NCBI RefSeq assembly: GCF_023091745.1
Contig: NC_068926.1
Location: 68,942,001-69,006,000, forward strand
Length of the DNA: 64,000 bases
Source: Budorcas taxicolor
Lineage: Eukaryota > Chordata > Mammalia > Artiodactyla > Bovidae
Direction: 5' to 3'
The notes under the pieces: model-generated
What the model saw: the letters and a program-made list of their open reading frames with translations, nothing else
What the model was told of the DNA's origin: nothing
Databases searched by the model: none
Part shown: piece by piece, positions 21,079 to 32,759 of the stretch
Position numbering within the stretch: position 1 is the stretch's first letter
Layout of the letters: every line of letters starts with the position of its first letter
Made by a program: the position numbers and the translations under genes

Positions 21079-21298
21079 CAGGATTTCTCAACCTCAGCCC
21101 TGTTGACATTTTGGCCCAGAGACCTCTCTGTTGCGGACTCTGGTGTGCGTTGCAGGCTGTGGCGTGGCATTCCTGGCCTCTGCCCACTAGATGCCAGTGA
21201 ATATCTCCCCCTGCCCCCAGTTGTGGCAACTAAAGAGTCTCTAGTCATTAAGTGTCCCCTGGGGGGCAAAGCTGCTCCCGCTAAAAAGCCACTGCTTT
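21079..21298 (-). repeat. MER20 (hAT-Charlie non-autonomous DNA transposon)
   Basis: Antisense MER20: TTTCTCAACCTCAGCCCTGT, CTCTGCCCACTAGATGCCAG, CCCAGTTGTGGCAACTAAAG and TGTCCCCTGGGGGGCAAAGC. Confidence 0.85.
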
Positions 21299-21503
21299 AA
21301 GTTAGAGCTTTTACTTGAGTCTTTTTTTTTTTTTTTAATTTACTCAGTGGGGATCCTGATAATAGTTACCAGGATGAAATATGATGGTCAAACGAGGTGA
21401 CAGGTGTGAAGTCTCCACTTGTTCAGGGTGTCTCCACCCTGGGACTTTACTGTTTCAAGAACCGACAGTTCTCTTTCACGCCTGAGTCCGGGTCTCGGAT
21501 GAA

Positions 21504-21712
21504 TGCTTCCCAGCTGGCTCAGTCAGTAAAGAATCTGCCTGCAATGCTGGAGACGCAGTTTTGATCCCTGGGTTGGGAAGATCCCCTGGAGACAGAAATG
21601 GCAACTCCCTCCAGTGCTCTTGCCTGGACAGTCTCACAGACAGAAGAGCCTGGTGGGCTACAGTCCAGAGGGTCACAGAGAGTCGGACACGACTCAAGTG
21701 ACTAAACCACTG
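21504..21712 (+). repeat. Bov-tA SINE with target duplication
   Basis: Starts GCTTCCCAGCTGGCTCAGTC. GGGTCTCGGAT before it (21,490-21,500) and GGGTCTCAGGAT after it (21,720-21,731) look like the duplicated target. Confidence 0.92.
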
Positions 21713-21989
21713 CCACCGCTGGGTCTCAGGATTGTGTCCAGCTGCAGGGAACAGAACATCCATCTTAACCAGACTTGAACAGTGAAGAGGAGTGACTGGT
21801 TCCTATAACTGGAATCCCAGAAGGAGGCTGATTTTCAGGTTTGGTTGATTCCACAGCTCACCTATGTCCTCATTCTCAGAGACCAGTTCTGTCTGGCTTT
21901 TTGCTCTGCCATGTGCTGTGAGGACTTCTTCTGATATGGATTCACCTTTGCATCCTAGGAAGACTTGCAGCAGTCATCAGCATCACGAC

Positions 21990-22127
21990 CCTTTTTTTTT
22001 TTTTCAGTTGGCAAAAACACATGGCTTGTGGGATCTTAGTTCCCCTCTTAAGAATCAAACCCATGACCCCTGCAGTGGAAGCACAGAGTCCCAAACACTG
22101 GACTGCCAGGGAAGTCCCGGGCCTTCT
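21990..22127 (-). repeat. CHR-type SINE
   Basis: Poly-T, then TGTGGGATCTTAGTTCCCC, CAGTGGAAGCACAGAGTCC and GACTGCCAGGGAAGTCCC. It accounts for the open frame here. Confidence 0.88.
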
Positions 22128-22724
22128 TATACGCTTCCCATTCGAAAGGACACATCTGTTTCTGCATTCCAAGCCGGAGTCCTGAGATCCAGCCTGGCCG
22201 GGCCACTTAGGTCACAAGCATACTCTGAAATTAGCATCTACATCCAGTAGACTGTGTGTGCTGGTTGGTATAAGCCCATCACGTCCCATGCCGGAAACTT
22301 GGAATGGAATCACCTTTCCTAGTATTAATATATGGCTGTGGAAATATCCAAATGAAGAAATGAAGATCTTGTACCAACCCGATCCAGGGAACCTTCCAGA
22401 ACCGGTCATTCTGGTGGACGGGGGAACAGATTAGCTGATTGGTTGGATCTGGGACTTGGCCAACCTTTGGAGTTGAGGGCACAGGGAGGGAGGGGAAGTC
22501 AGTCTCACCCAACTACAGGGACTGAAATTGGGGGAAGCTTGGTTTCCTAATGCCCAAAGAGGGGTGCAACAACTAGGTTAGAAATGGATGCTAGGCAGGA
22601 AAGAATGAAAGATGTCCATTGCATGAGGTCAAGAGAGGGCCATGGGGGTGGACAGGGGCATGTTAGAATGTCTATAGAGTGTATCAGACACTTCTGTGTA
22701 CCACTTTGCTTACACAGAGCTCAC

Positions 22725-23005
22725 CCTTTTTAAAAATACTTAATTTTTGGCTGTGCTGGGTCTTAACTGCTGCACGTGAGTTTCTCTAGTTGCAGCGAGC
22801 AGGGGCTACTCTCTATTTGTAGTGTGCGGGCTTCTCACTGTGGTGGCTTCTCTTGTCGTGGAGCACAGGCTCTAGGTGCTTCGGGCTTCAGCAGCTGAGA
22901 TGCACAGGCTTAGTCGCTCCTAGGCACGTGGAATCTTCCCAGACCAAGGATCAAACCAGTGTCTCCTGCACAGGCAGGCGGATTCCACCAGTGAAGTCCC
23001 AGATC
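22725..23005 (-). repeat. CHR-type SINE, long form
   Basis: TTTTTGGCTGTGCTGGGTCT, GGAGCACAGGCTCTAGG, GTGGAATCTTCCCAGACC and CACCAGTGAAGTCCC. Confidence 0.88.
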
Positions 23006-23009
23006 TGAC

Positions 23010-24335
23010 CTTTTATTCCAGCTAGCACTAGGTAGTCTCGGGTGAGAGTTGACAGTGCCCCACCTCTCCCCGTGCCACCAGGGACGGGTTACCTGTCAGG
23101 CCCAGTACTCACCCCGTGTGACCAGGAAGTGTGGAATGTTAGTGCTTGCGAGGCAGTCCTTGACCAATGGGACTTAGAGCTGATGATCAGATACTTCCCC
23201 CTTTATTCCTCAGAGGGATTGCTTCCCAGGTATATTTCATAAGGCGTCTCTGACGATCCCAAGGAGTCGTGAATCACCCATATCAGGTTCACCCTTGGCC
23301 CACCTCCCCCTGGCTCCTGCTCCTTTATAAACTTTCCATACAGAAGCCTTTATATCAGACTCTATCCTGGGGAAACCCAGGATATAGATTTTAGTTAGTC
23401 TGAGATGTAGCTGTAAGTCTTTATACTTTTTTAGACAGCATGTGAAAATGAAAGCAAGTTTTTGTATCTTTAAATTGGCCTGCCATCTGTTGATCGGGGG
23501 CCGTGCTCAGAGGACACTGCTCTCGAGGCTGAAAGTCAAGCCTCTTGAGACCTAGTGAGTTCCAGGCCTTTCTTGGCAGGAGGCTGTGGTCTGCCAGCTG
23601 CTGTGCCCTGGGTGGGCAGGCAGGTGCAGGAGCTGCCCAAGATGAACCCCTGCCCAGAGAAGCTGTCAGGGGCTGACCGCAGGCTTGAGAACTTGATCAA
23701 GATGTCGTCAGCCAAACTGGGAAGGCTGCCCTGCTTCCAGCTGCACCCTGTGATTCTGATGGACATGCGCTCAGCTCCACTGGGGATTGAGTGCTCAGTT
23801 GAGGCGGCCCGCCAGTGACAAGGCATAGAGGAGCCTTTGCAGAGATAGTGAGAGGGACCCGGGGAAAGGGCTGTCTCCTTTCCTCTAGCAGCCTGCCTGC
23901 TGTCTCCCCTGGCTATAGACAACATGCCACAGTGGGTCTCTGCTCCCTGCTCCCTGGGCCTGGTTTCCTCCATTGATGCCCGCTGACACTCTCCGACTCT
24001 GTTGGGATGAATTCCTCATTCTCTCACCCTTCTGGCCACCACCCACACACCTACTGTGCATCCCTCACGGCGGGACCCTCAGCCACCCCTCCAGGGCTCA
24101 AACCTTGCTGTTGGTTGTCAAAAAGGCCCACAGGCCCCATACGACTTGCTTTTTGACAAGTCTTCTAGCTCCCTGACCAAAATCCAGAGCAATGCCGGCA
24201 GGGCACAGAGGCAGCCCAGTTTATCCACATCTGGCGATATCTCAGCTAATGGTCAGGTGTCCCGGGGACCTGGGGACAGGGCTGAATAGTTACAGGTTAG
24301 CCCCCATCTGACTGTGTCACTCCTTGGCTCCTATC
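23010..24335. other. Intergenic unique sequence
   Basis: No repeat family and no gene recognised. 23,550-23,820 is GC-rich with open frames on both strands (87 and 145 codons). Neither has a known motif, and the plus-strand frame is broken at both ends. Confidence 0.5.
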
Positions 24336-24475
24336 TCTCTCTCTCTCTCTCTTTGTTTTTTTTTGGCTGCATTGCAAGACTTGTGAGATCCTAGTTCTCC
24401 AAGCAAAGCAGGGATCGAACTGGCCCCAGCAGTGAGAGCATGGAATCCTAACTACTGCACCGCCAGGGATGGTAT
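24336..24475 (-). repeat. CT microsatellite and CHR-type SINE
   Basis: A short CT run and poly-T precede TTTTGGCTGCATTGCAAGAC and GCACCGCCAGGGA, an old antisense CHR copy. Confidence 0.75.
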
Positions 24476-24489
24476 TTTGGCTTCGTATT

Positions 24490-24960
24490 TTTCAGACACT
24501 TCCCCTGGCAGTTCAAGGACCCCTGTGGAAAATTCAAGCCTCTTCACCCTTGTCTCACTGTGTCCCATGACCCCTCACCACTGAGATTCCTGCCACTCCG
24601 TGATGCTCCCACGCCTATGCTCCAGCTGGCCCCCGCTTCTGTTTCCCTATTACCTGGCTTACTTTAAATCATCTTTCAGGTGTCAGCTGAGGGTCCTCTC
24701 CTCCAGGAAGCTTTCCTTACTTGCCCAAACCTAGTGAGAGAGGTAAGCTCACAAGTTGCCTAAAATAAACCTTAGCACATTGCCCGGTTCCCATTTGTTT
24801 ACGGGCTTGTTCCTGCAGCAGGTGGTAAATTCCTAGATATTAAAGACCATCTCTAGTTCATCCCTGTTCATTCCCTAGGGCAAAGCACTGTGCCTGGCAC
24901 AGAGAAGGTACTCAGTAAGTATTTGTTAAATAAATATGATGAGACTTCAAAGTGTCTAAT
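24490..24960 (+). repeat. L2 LINE 3' end
   Basis: TTTCAGGTGTCAGCTGAGG, CCTCCAGGAAGCTTTCC, GCACTGTGCCTGGCACAGAG and AAGTATTTGTTAAATAAATA, the sense L2 3' end. Confidence 0.78.
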
Positions 24961-25620
24961 AAATTTGAGTCTAGAGTTTATTCAGAGGGAATTAAGCCTT
25001 GGGTCTTATGTAATATCTAAAAGGAGAAAAACAATTCATGTATTAATATGAGATATTAATAATATTGTCAAGTACTGTTAATATGTCACATATATTTGTA
25101 TAGATGAATATTCTTAATAGATGAATATTAAAAAACCCATACAGCTGCAAAATTTTTAAAATACTGTTAAAAACAGAAAAATAATATGCAACAACCTAAC
25201 AATATAAGCATTGTATATTTTTCTCCAGGCTATGCCTTTGGGCAAGTATACTTTCCCCAGACACAGAGCATCCTATTTCTGCCTTTTCACTAAACATTAC
25301 AGCATCAACATTTTTTCATCTTGGAATCACTGCCTTTGAAGCGAAAAGAAACTTTAGAAATGGTCCCATCCATCTGCTTCACTTCCAGAGACAGGAACCG
25401 AGGTCCAGAGTGGTGACTGACTCAAAGTCACCCAAGGAGATGACAATTCTAGCTACTAAACTTCCTGACAAGTGATGTCACCTTCCTGTCCAACAGCCTT
25501 TGAGACTCTTTTAGGTGCTTTCTCCACTTCTGGATCGGAACCGGAAAACACTTTGAAATGAGGATTCTGAAGCGCGGGCAGATCTCAGCTGACTTGCATG
25601 CCATCACTTTTTAGAATCTA
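24960..25620. other. Intergenic AT-rich sequence
   Basis: AT-rich with no gene. An antisense MIR core (GAGACAGGAACCGAGG) lies at about 25,330-25,460. Confidence 0.55.
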
Positions 25621-25630
25621 GTGACATATA

Positions 25631-25988
25631 GGGACTCCCTTAGTGGCTCAGTGGTAAAGAATCCGCCTGCTGATGCAGGAGACACGGGTTTGATCCCTGG
25701 TCCAGGAAGATCCCACATGCCGTGGAGAAACGAAGCCTGTGTGTCACAACCACTGGGGTTGTGCTCTAGAGCCCTGGAACTGCAACTGCTGAGCCCTCGC
25801 CCCACAACTACTGAAGCTTTTGCGCCCTTAGAGACAGGACTCCACAACAAGAGAAACCACTGCAACGAGAAGCGCACACACCAGGACTGGAGAGCAGGCC
25901 CTTCTCGCCGCAACTAGAGAAAAGTCCGCACAGCAGCGAAGACCCAGCATGGCCAATAAAGAAAGAAATAAAATTTCAAACAGAATTC
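25631..25988 (+). repeat. CHR-type SINE, full-length long form with target duplication
   Basis: Starts GGGACTCCCTTAGTGGCTCA and continues through AGCCTGTGTGTCACAACCAC to a GGCCAATAAAGAAAGAAATA tail. The flanks AGTGACATATA (25,620-25,630) and AGTGACGTATA (25,989-25,999) are the duplicated target. It is the most complete CHR copy in the window, about 350 bp. Confidence 0.9.
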
Positions 25989-26136
25989 AGTGACGTATAA
26001 AATTTTATACTTCTACTGGGACTCTCTCACACACTGGTAAGTAAGTTGATCATAGCAACCACTTTGGAAAACTTGCTGGGAATATCTCTCCAAAGCCAAA
26101 CATTCGATTACCCTAGGACCAAAACTCTTCTCCACG

Positions 26137-26345
26137 TTGTAGTTGTGGTTGTTTGGCTGCAAAGTCGTGTCTGACTCTCTGCAACTTTGTAGCCCACCAT
26201 GCTCCTTTGTCCATGGGATTTCCCAGGCAAGAATAGTGGACTGGGTTACCATTTCCTTCTCCAGGATATCTTCCCGGACCAGGGACTGAACCCAGAGCTC
26301 CTGCACTGGCAGGCGGATTCTTTACTGCTGAGCCCCCAGGGGAGA
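26137..26345 (-). repeat. Bov-tA SINE
   Basis: GTTGTGGTTGTTTGGCTGC, TCCATGGGATTTCCCAGGC and CTTTACTGCTGAGCCCCCAG, antisense. Confidence 0.9.
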
Positions 26346-26427
26346 CCATATACTCCCACAGAAATAAATGCTTAGGTCCACCAGACAACATGTACAAGAA
26401 GGTTCATAGTAGCCAAAAACCGGACAC

Positions 26428-26520
26428 AGGGGCTTACCTGGTGGTCAAGTGGCTAAGATTCCGGGTTCCCAATGCCTGGGTTCAATACCTAGGCAGGGAA
26501 CTATAGCCCACATTTCAATC
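26428..26520 (+). repeat. CHR-type SINE, truncated
   Basis: GGGGCTTACCTGGTGGTCAA through GCAGGGAACTATAGCCCAC; the 3' tail is missing. Confidence 0.75.
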
Positions 26521-26579
26521 ACACTCTTCTTTACCTTCATGTTTTATGGATCAAATACATTTATTTTCTTTTCTAAGTA

Positions 26580-26700
26580 GTTTTTTTTTTTTTTGGCTCT
26601 GCCACGTGGCATGCAGGATGTCAGTTCCCCCCACCGGGATTAAACCTGCACGACTTGCAGCAGAAGCTCAGAGTCTTAACCACTGGACTGCCAGGAAATG
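26580..26700 (-). repeat. CHR-type SINE
   Basis: Poly-T, TTTGGCTCTGCCACGTGGC, GCAGAAGCTCAGAGTC and CACTGGACTGCCAGGAAAT, antisense. Confidence 0.82.
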
Positions 26701-26727
26701 GTTTTAAGTCCTCCCTGCCACACCCCG

Positions 26728-26730
<3 letters not shown>

Positions 26731-26774
<44 letters not shown>
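26731..26774 (+). repeat. (AC)22 microsatellite
   Basis: 44 bp of uninterrupted AC dinucleotide, likely polymorphic. Confidence 0.95.
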
Positions 26775-26776
<2 letters not shown>

Positions 26777-26779
26777 CAT

Positions 26780-28030
26780 TTTAAGTATCATTGAATCTGC
26801 CCTGTTCTTCCACTGGGCACTGAGAGGGCATCTCCACAGCCTCTTACTAAGCACACCTTGTTGAATGTAAGATCTGAGAGGCCTAGAATTCTTAATTTTG
26901 TTCTCATCTCTATTTCTATCCCTGGTGACCCATGGCCAGACCTCTAATTTGTAACTCTGGGTTTACCTGTTTGGAAAGTGGGTTGAATAATTAATGCCTC
27001 CTTCACCAGGGTGTTGAAGTTTAATTACTGTTTGCAACATTGCTCAAGATGTCGAGATGAAAGGCAGTTTTAAAAGTCCATGTTATTGGCATTAGTAATA
27101 AAGCTGAGGAATTTGTTTGTGAGTTTTCAAGGTTGTCATAACTGGGAAAGCGGGGGGTTGGGGGGGGAGGTTGATTTTATGTGGAAAAACCTTGCCCAAA
27201 AAACAGCCACAGATCCTGGCTGGTATAAATAGCAAGAACATCCTGTACCTCAAAGAGCTTTGCAAATTTCACATTCTTCCATGCCCCTAAAAAGATAGAA
27301 CCCACACTTCCAAAACTGAAAACAAAGAGTTACCTGGGGTTTTAAGGCAGGATATTCAGAAGCCAGTTTTTCTCTTCTCTGTACTCTTCACAATTTATAA
27401 GAAGAGTGCAGTTAAAGAACAGGGTTCTTCATTTTTACCCTCAATTTGTCACTTTTCATTCTGCATTCTGATCACATTTCTACCGACATAGCCGTTAACA
27501 AGGATTTTTAGAAACCTGCTATTTTTGTGAGCACTTTATTAGGGGAGGTTAGGAGAAAATAAAAGTTAAAACTCAGCCCATGCCCTCAGAACATTTACCG
27601 TCAAGCCAGAAGATAAATATGAGCAAGTGGCCTATATTTAGAATTTATTTCATGATGCCCTGTTATTAATAATAACTGCCCCCTTTGGAGTGGCCCAAGC
27701 CCTTTGAAATGTATTACTTCATTTGATCCACCAACAGGGCTGGAATTACAAGCTCTGATTTGAGGGGGAGGAACCTCAGACCCAAGTGACGTTTCTAAGG
27801 CCATGCGGCATGCAAGTGATGGTATTGGGACTGAGACTCAGTCTTGGGAAGTGGAACGGTCTCAGGGAATCTAGTGGAAGGATCTCGTGTTCCTTCCACT
27901 GTAGTACAGCCATGCCCAGAAGCCACTCAAAGGAAAGATCTAGCTTTTTGTCCCAGGTTGAAGGTCAGACCAAGCCAAAGACCAATGACACGTGGCATCT
28001 AATCAAAGAGGACTTGTGCAGAGGTTGAGG
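26780..28030. other. Intergenic unique sequence
   Basis: No gene recognised. An old antisense MIR-like piece lies near 27,690-27,830; the rest is unassigned. Confidence 0.5.
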
Positions 28031-28085
28031 GTGTGGGTCTTGGACTCAGAGACTCTGATTTTGCTCCTGGCTGTTAATCACTATA

Positions 28086-28281
28086 CGTGTGAGTGAAAGT
28101 TGCTCAGTCGTGTCCAACTCTTCTTGACCCCATGAACTATACAGTCCATGGAATTCTCCAGGCCAGAATACTGGAGTGGGTTGCCTATCCCTTCTCCAGT
28201 GGATCTTTCCAACTCAGGAATCAAAATGAGGTCTCCTGCATTGCAGGTGGATTCTTTACCAGCTGAGTTACCAGGGAAGCC
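28086..28281 (-). repeat. Bov-tA SINE with 11-bp target duplication
   Basis: TAATCACTATA occurs at 28,075-28,085 and 28,282-28,292. The copy is antisense and ends AGTTACCAGGGAAGCC. Confidence 0.95.
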
Positions 28282-28394
28282 TAATCACTATATAGATTTG
28301 GGCAAATAACTTGACTTTGATAAGCCTCAGTTTCCTCATCTATTACATAAAGATATGATAACAGTGTTTCTGACTTCATCAGGCTCTTTTTTAA

Positions 28395-28556
28395 AAAAAA
28401 CTATTTATTTATTTGCCTTCATGGGTCTTAGTTGTGGCATGCAGGTTCTTTTAGTTGCAGCATGTGAAATCTAGTTCCCTGACCAGGGATCAAACCTGGG
28501 CACCCTACATTGGGAGTGCAGAGTCTTAGCCACTGGCTCACCAGGGAAGGTTCTAT
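28395..28556 (-). repeat. CHR-type SINE
   Basis: TATTTATTTATTTGCCTTCA, CCTGACCAGGGATCAAACC and GGCTCACCAGGGAAGG. Confidence 0.85.
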
Positions 28557-28885
28557 TAAAAGAGATCATCTATGGAGAGCACTTAGCCCAGTACCTGACA
28601 TACAGGCTCTGCTAAAGGTTATCTGGTAGGCAAATGAAAGCTAAATGCACCATTACCCCTCAAAAGAACCATCTTGGGCCAAGAACGCAAAGGAATTAAA
28701 AAAAAAAAAAACCCACCACATTTATTTTGAGATAATTGCAGATTCATATGCAGTTGTAAGAAATGGCTCCTTGTCTTTTGCCAATTTTCCCCTATATAAT
28801 TATAGTACCATATCTCAATCAGATAAGTCCACCCACTTATCTAAATTTCATGTTTTACACGCATTTGGGTGTGTGTGTGTGTATG

Positions 28886-29437
28886 TCAGTTCAGTTCAGT
28901 TCAGTTCAGTCGCTCAGTAGTGCCCGACTCTTTGCGACCCCCATGAATCGCAGCATGCCAGGCCTCCCTGTTCATCACCAACTCCCAGAGTTCACTCAAA
29001 CTCATGTCCATCGAGTCCGTGATGCCATCCAGCCATCTCATCCTCTGTCATCCCCTTCTCCTGCCCTCAATCCCTCCCAAGATAAGGGTCTTTTCCAATG
29101 AGTCAACTCTTTGCATGAGGTGGCCAAAGTATTGGAGTTTTGGCTTCAGCATCAGTCCTTCCAATGAACACCCAGGACTGATCTCCTTTAGGATGGACTG
29201 GTTGGATTTCCTTGCAGTCCAAGGGACTCTCAAGAGTCTTCTCCAACACCACAGTTCAAAAGCATTAATTCTTCAGCGCTCAGCTTTCTTTATAGTCCAA
29301 CTCTCATATCCATACATGACTATCCATACATAGCCTTGACTAGATGGATCTTTGTTGGCAAAGTAATGTCTCTGGCTTTTAATATGCTGTTTAGGTTGGT
29401 CATAAGTTTCCTTCCAAGGAGTAAGCGTCTGTGTAGA
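28886..29437 (-). mobile_element. BovB (RTE) LINE 3' fragment
   Basis: It begins with a TTCAG repeat (28,886-28,910) followed by CGCTCAGTAGTGCCCGACTC. It then keeps the BovB order AAACTCATGTCCATCGAGTC, TTTTCCAATGAGTCAACTC, GGACTGGTTGGATTTCCTTG and TTCCTTCCAAGGAGTAAGCG. About 550 bp of 3' end are present in antisense. The reverse transcriptase frame is incomplete and broken. It supports a ruminant origin. Confidence 0.95.
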
Positions 29438-29472
29438 TTTGTTTGATTACCATTACTGTCAAGATATAGAAG

Positions 29473-29655
29473 AGTGGAACTTGGTGGTATAGCGGCTAGG
29501 ATTCTGTGCTCACAAAGCAGGAGGCCGGGGTTTGATCCCTGGTCAGGGAACTAGATCCTGCGTGGCACGAAGAAGATTAGAGATTCTCACCTAAAGATCC
29601 TGCTTGCTACAACTAAGACCCAGTGCAGCCAAATAAATAAATAAAATATATATTA
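29473..29655 (+). repeat. CHR-type SINE
   Basis: AACTTGGTGGTATAGCGGC, GTTTGATCCCTGGTCAGGG, CTACAACTAAGACCCAGTGC and an AAATAAATAAATAAAA tail. Confidence 0.85.
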
Positions 29656-29659
29656 AAAA

Positions 29660-30860
29660 CATTTTATTAAATAATTTTTTATTTCCCTAACCCGTCAACC
29701 ACTAACGTATTCTCCATTTCTACAATTTTGTTATTGCAAGAATGTTATATATATCATCCTGTAAGTAGCCTTTTAGGGTGGGCTTTTTTCATCCAGCATT
29801 ATTCCCTTGACATCCCATGACGTTGTTACAGGTGTCAATAGCTCCTCCCTTCTTTATTACTAAATAGTATTCCATGATATGGATATGCCAGAGTTTGTTT
29901 TACATTCAGCCACTGAAGGACACTTGGCTTGTTTCCAGTTTGGGTCTACTGTGAATAAAGCTGTTATGGACAATCAAGTACAGGTTTTTGTGTGAACATA
30001 AGTTTTCATTTCTCTACAACAAATGCCCAAGAACACATCTGCTGGGTATTGGTAAGCGTACACATGGTTTTGTAAGAAATTGCCACACTTTTTTCCCAGA
30101 GTGACTATAATTTTACACTCCCACCAGCAGTGTATAAGTGATACAGTTCCTCTGCTTCCTCACCAGCCCTTGGTGTTTTTGTTATTGTTTATTTTAGCCA
30201 TTCTGGTAGGTTTATTGTTATACCTTATATGGTTTTGATTTGCATTCCGTAATGACTAACAACGTTGGACATCTTTTCCTGTGCTTATTTGCCATCTGTG
30301 TACTCTCTTCAGTGAAGTGTCTGTTCATGTCTTTAGCCCATTTTCTAATTGAATTATTTGATTTTTACTGCTGAGTTGTTGGGGTTTTTTTGCCATGCCA
30401 TGTGGTGTGTGGGATCTTAGTTCCTGGACCAGGGAGTAACCAGAGCCCCCTGCATGAAAGCACAGAGTCTTAAGCACTGAGCCACCGGAGAAGTCCCAGG
30501 GTCTTTCGCAGAGTCTAAGGTTTTAGTTCTGAGGTGGTCCAACTTATCAGCTTTTCATATCATGCATGGTGTGTCATGATGCTTGGGGTGTCAAGTCTAA
30601 AAAAACATTTTGCCTAACCCTAGATCTCTTTTTTTCTTTTCTAAAAATCTTATGGTCTTGTATGTTATATTTAAATCCTTGATCAATTTTGAGTTAATTT
30701 TTATACATGGTGTATGGCTTAGGCCAATGTTCTTTTTTCTTGGGTCTATGGATGTCCAATTGCTCCAGCAACATTTGTTTAAAAGACTATGCTTCTCCTA
30801 CTGAGTTGCTTTTATACCTCTGGCAAGAATCAGTTGGTGTATCTGACGGATCTGTTTCTG
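29660..30860 (-). mobile_element. L1 LINE, ORF2 end and 3' UTR, interrupted by a CHR SINE
   Basis: The plus strand reads the complement of an old L1 3' half: TTCCATGATATGGATATGCC, ACTCCCACCAGCAGTGTATA, AGCCATTCTGGTAGGTTTAT and CTTTAGCCCATTTTCTAATT. After the CHR insertion it resumes with GATCAATTTTGAGTTAATTT. No intact frame remains; the 64-codon frame at 30,610 is antisense read-through. Confidence 0.85.
30385..30498 (-). repeat. CHR-type SINE inside the L1
   Basis: TGTGGGATCTTAGTTCCTGG, GCATGAAAGCACAGAGTC and GAGCCACCGGAGAAGTCCC. Confidence 0.8.
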
Positions 30861-30887
30861 AGCCAAGAACCCAAAACAATTTTTAAA

Positions 30888-31052
30888 ATATTTATTTATT
30901 TGGCTGTGCCAGGTCTTCCATCTTTGTTATAGTATGTGGGGTCTTATTTAGCTGTGGCATGTGGGATCTAGCTCCCTGAACCAGGGATCAAACCCAGTCC
31001 CCTGCAATGGGAGTATGGAATCTTAGCCACTGGACCACCAGGGAAGTCCCTC
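30888..31052 (-). repeat. CHR-type SINE
   Basis: ATATTTATTTATTTGGCTG, CCCTGAACCAGGGATC and GGACCACCAGGGAAGTCCC. Confidence 0.87.
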
Positions 31053-31054
31053 CA

Positions 31055-32265
31055 TCAATACATTTAAAAGGGTTGGTCAAAGAAAGGAGAAAAGATAAAA
31101 GGAGAGAATATGCCAGAGATGTATGTGGTCTACAAAGCCTAAGATATTTTCAGTCTGGTCCTTTTCAGAAAAAGTTTGCTGGCTCCTGTTGTAGAGGATA
31201 AAATTGAAGCTCAAAGAAGGGGAGGATGTCATATACTTGAGGTCACACAAGGAAATGGTCGAGGTATCCATCCATTCATCCATCCAAAATGTATAGATTG
31301 GACTTCCTTATATGTAAGGACAAAATGCCACACGGGCATGAGATAGTTAATGAGATAATTTCCCATAGTGGATTCCAGGGAACCTAGCTCCCAGAAACAG
31401 GGACACATGTCCTCAGCTCAAAAGAGTTCTGGAAACTCTGAAAACTCCATAATAATCTCTTCTTAAAAGACCACTATGTATATTAGCATATCAAGGCCCT
31501 GAAAAGTTCTGCAGTGAAGAAAATAACCTGGCTACCTTCGTTGAACTCAGCATGTCCCAAATTTATTCAGTTGGGAAACTTTGGTTTTGTTCCGTTTACT
31601 TTGATGATAGGTACATAATACCATTCCTCAGAAACACTTGGGAAATTCGGAAGCTAAAGGCCAGTCACTTGGGGCTGACAGCTGACCTGGACACTGTAAG
31701 TCACCCAGCCTCATTGGTGGAAAGCAAAGACTCATTCTAGCTGCATCTCTGATCTTCTGTTTTCTGCCTTTAGAATCACATTTCCCAGAGAGGTATTCAC
31801 TGGTAATGTTCCATTGCCGTTGGGCTAGGGGTGCAGGATGATTTTTTTTCTCTCTGATTGGATATAAGTCTGTAATTTCCCTGTAAGACCAAGACCCCCA
31901 GATCACGCCGGCTGGCCTTATGCCGTGTATGCCCTGATGAAGAAGGATGGAGTGGGTCATGTCCTGGAAGACTCAACCTTAAAAAGTCAAGAATGTAGGA
32001 CTTGGAGAGACAGATGGCATACATCCAATGAAAGGGTTTGTGAGCATCCAGAGACTTGCTGGAACAGGGTTGATTATTTCCTAGAGGTGCTGATGAAGGA
32101 GTTTGTAATATTAAAAGAATTCAACCATTAAGGAATCTAGTCTGCAATCTATTATTAACACAACGTGAAGTCATAGAGCTTCGGCATGATTTTAATCTTA
32201 AAAGGGTAAGCCTGCCGCACGGAAAGATGCCCAAATAAACCTATACTTGCTCCAGTTGGGTGGTT
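31055..32265. other. Intergenic unique sequence
   Basis: No gene recognised. An antisense MIR remnant lies at about 31,170-31,262. The open frames at 31,628-32,024 have no family resemblance. Confidence 0.5.
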
Positions 32266-32269
32266 CAGC

Positions 32270-32630
32270 GAACAGGTTGGCTCTCTTTTGCCTCTGGGTC
32301 TTTGTATGTGCTGTTCCCTGTCCCCAAGCCATCCTTTCTCTTGACTTTCACCCAATTAATCCCTTCCTTTCTTTCCAGTCTCTGTATCAAGGTTACCTGG
32401 ACTCCCATAAGAGTGGGGTGGGTTCTCTGCTTAACTGCTACTGTAAATCCTGTATCTTCTCCATCAGAGTACTTATTTGCATTCTGTTGACTGTTGTGTC
32501 AATCAGACTATATAAGTCCCTGGAGAGCAGGGACTGGTTTTGTCTTGTTCAGTGTTGCATCTGCAGAGCTTGGCATCATGCTAGACAAAGGGGGTACTCA
32601 ACAAGCATTGCTAACAAACAAGACGATCCA
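32270..32630 (+). repeat. L2 LINE 3' end
   Basis: GGGTCTTTGTATGTGCTGTT, AAGTCCCTGGAGAGCAGGGA and GGGTACTCAACAAGCATTGC show a sense L2. It explains the 129-codon open frame here. Confidence 0.75.
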
Positions 32631-32637
32631 CTCTGAG

Positions 32638-32757
32638 GACTTTCCTGGTGGTCCGGTGGTGAGACTGTGCTTCCAACATAAGGGGCACAGGTTCGGTCCC
32701 TGCTTGGGGAACTAAGATCCTGCATACATGAGAGCTGCCAAATTAAAAAAAAAAAAG
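32638..32757 (+). repeat. CHR-type SINE
   Basis: GGACTTTCCTGGTGGTCCG, AGGTTCGGTCCCTGCTTGG, TAAGATCCTGCATACATG and a poly-A tail. Confidence 0.87.
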
Positions 32758-32759
32758 AT

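Larger units (their letters stand above)
28030..28620 (+). repeat. MIR SINE split by two later SINEs
   Basis: MIR pieces at 28,030-28,085, 28,282-28,394 (with AGCCTCAGTTTCCTCATCTA) and 28,557-28,620 (GCACTTAGCCCAGTACC) are colinear once the inserted Bov-tA and CHR copies are removed. Confidence 0.75.

Noticed and set aside
23536..23973. 145-codon minus-strand and 87-codon plus-strand frames in a GC-rich unique block
   Set aside because: Considered as a retrocopied gene, but neither translation matches a family I know, and no poly-A tail or target duplication is seen.
26621..26864. Cys/Val or Thr/His repeat frames
   Set aside because: Direct translation of the (AC)22 microsatellite.
28645..29333. 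Frames overlapping the BovB fragment
   Set aside because: They lie on the strand opposite to BovB and do not encode reverse transcriptase; the element is 3'-only and broken.
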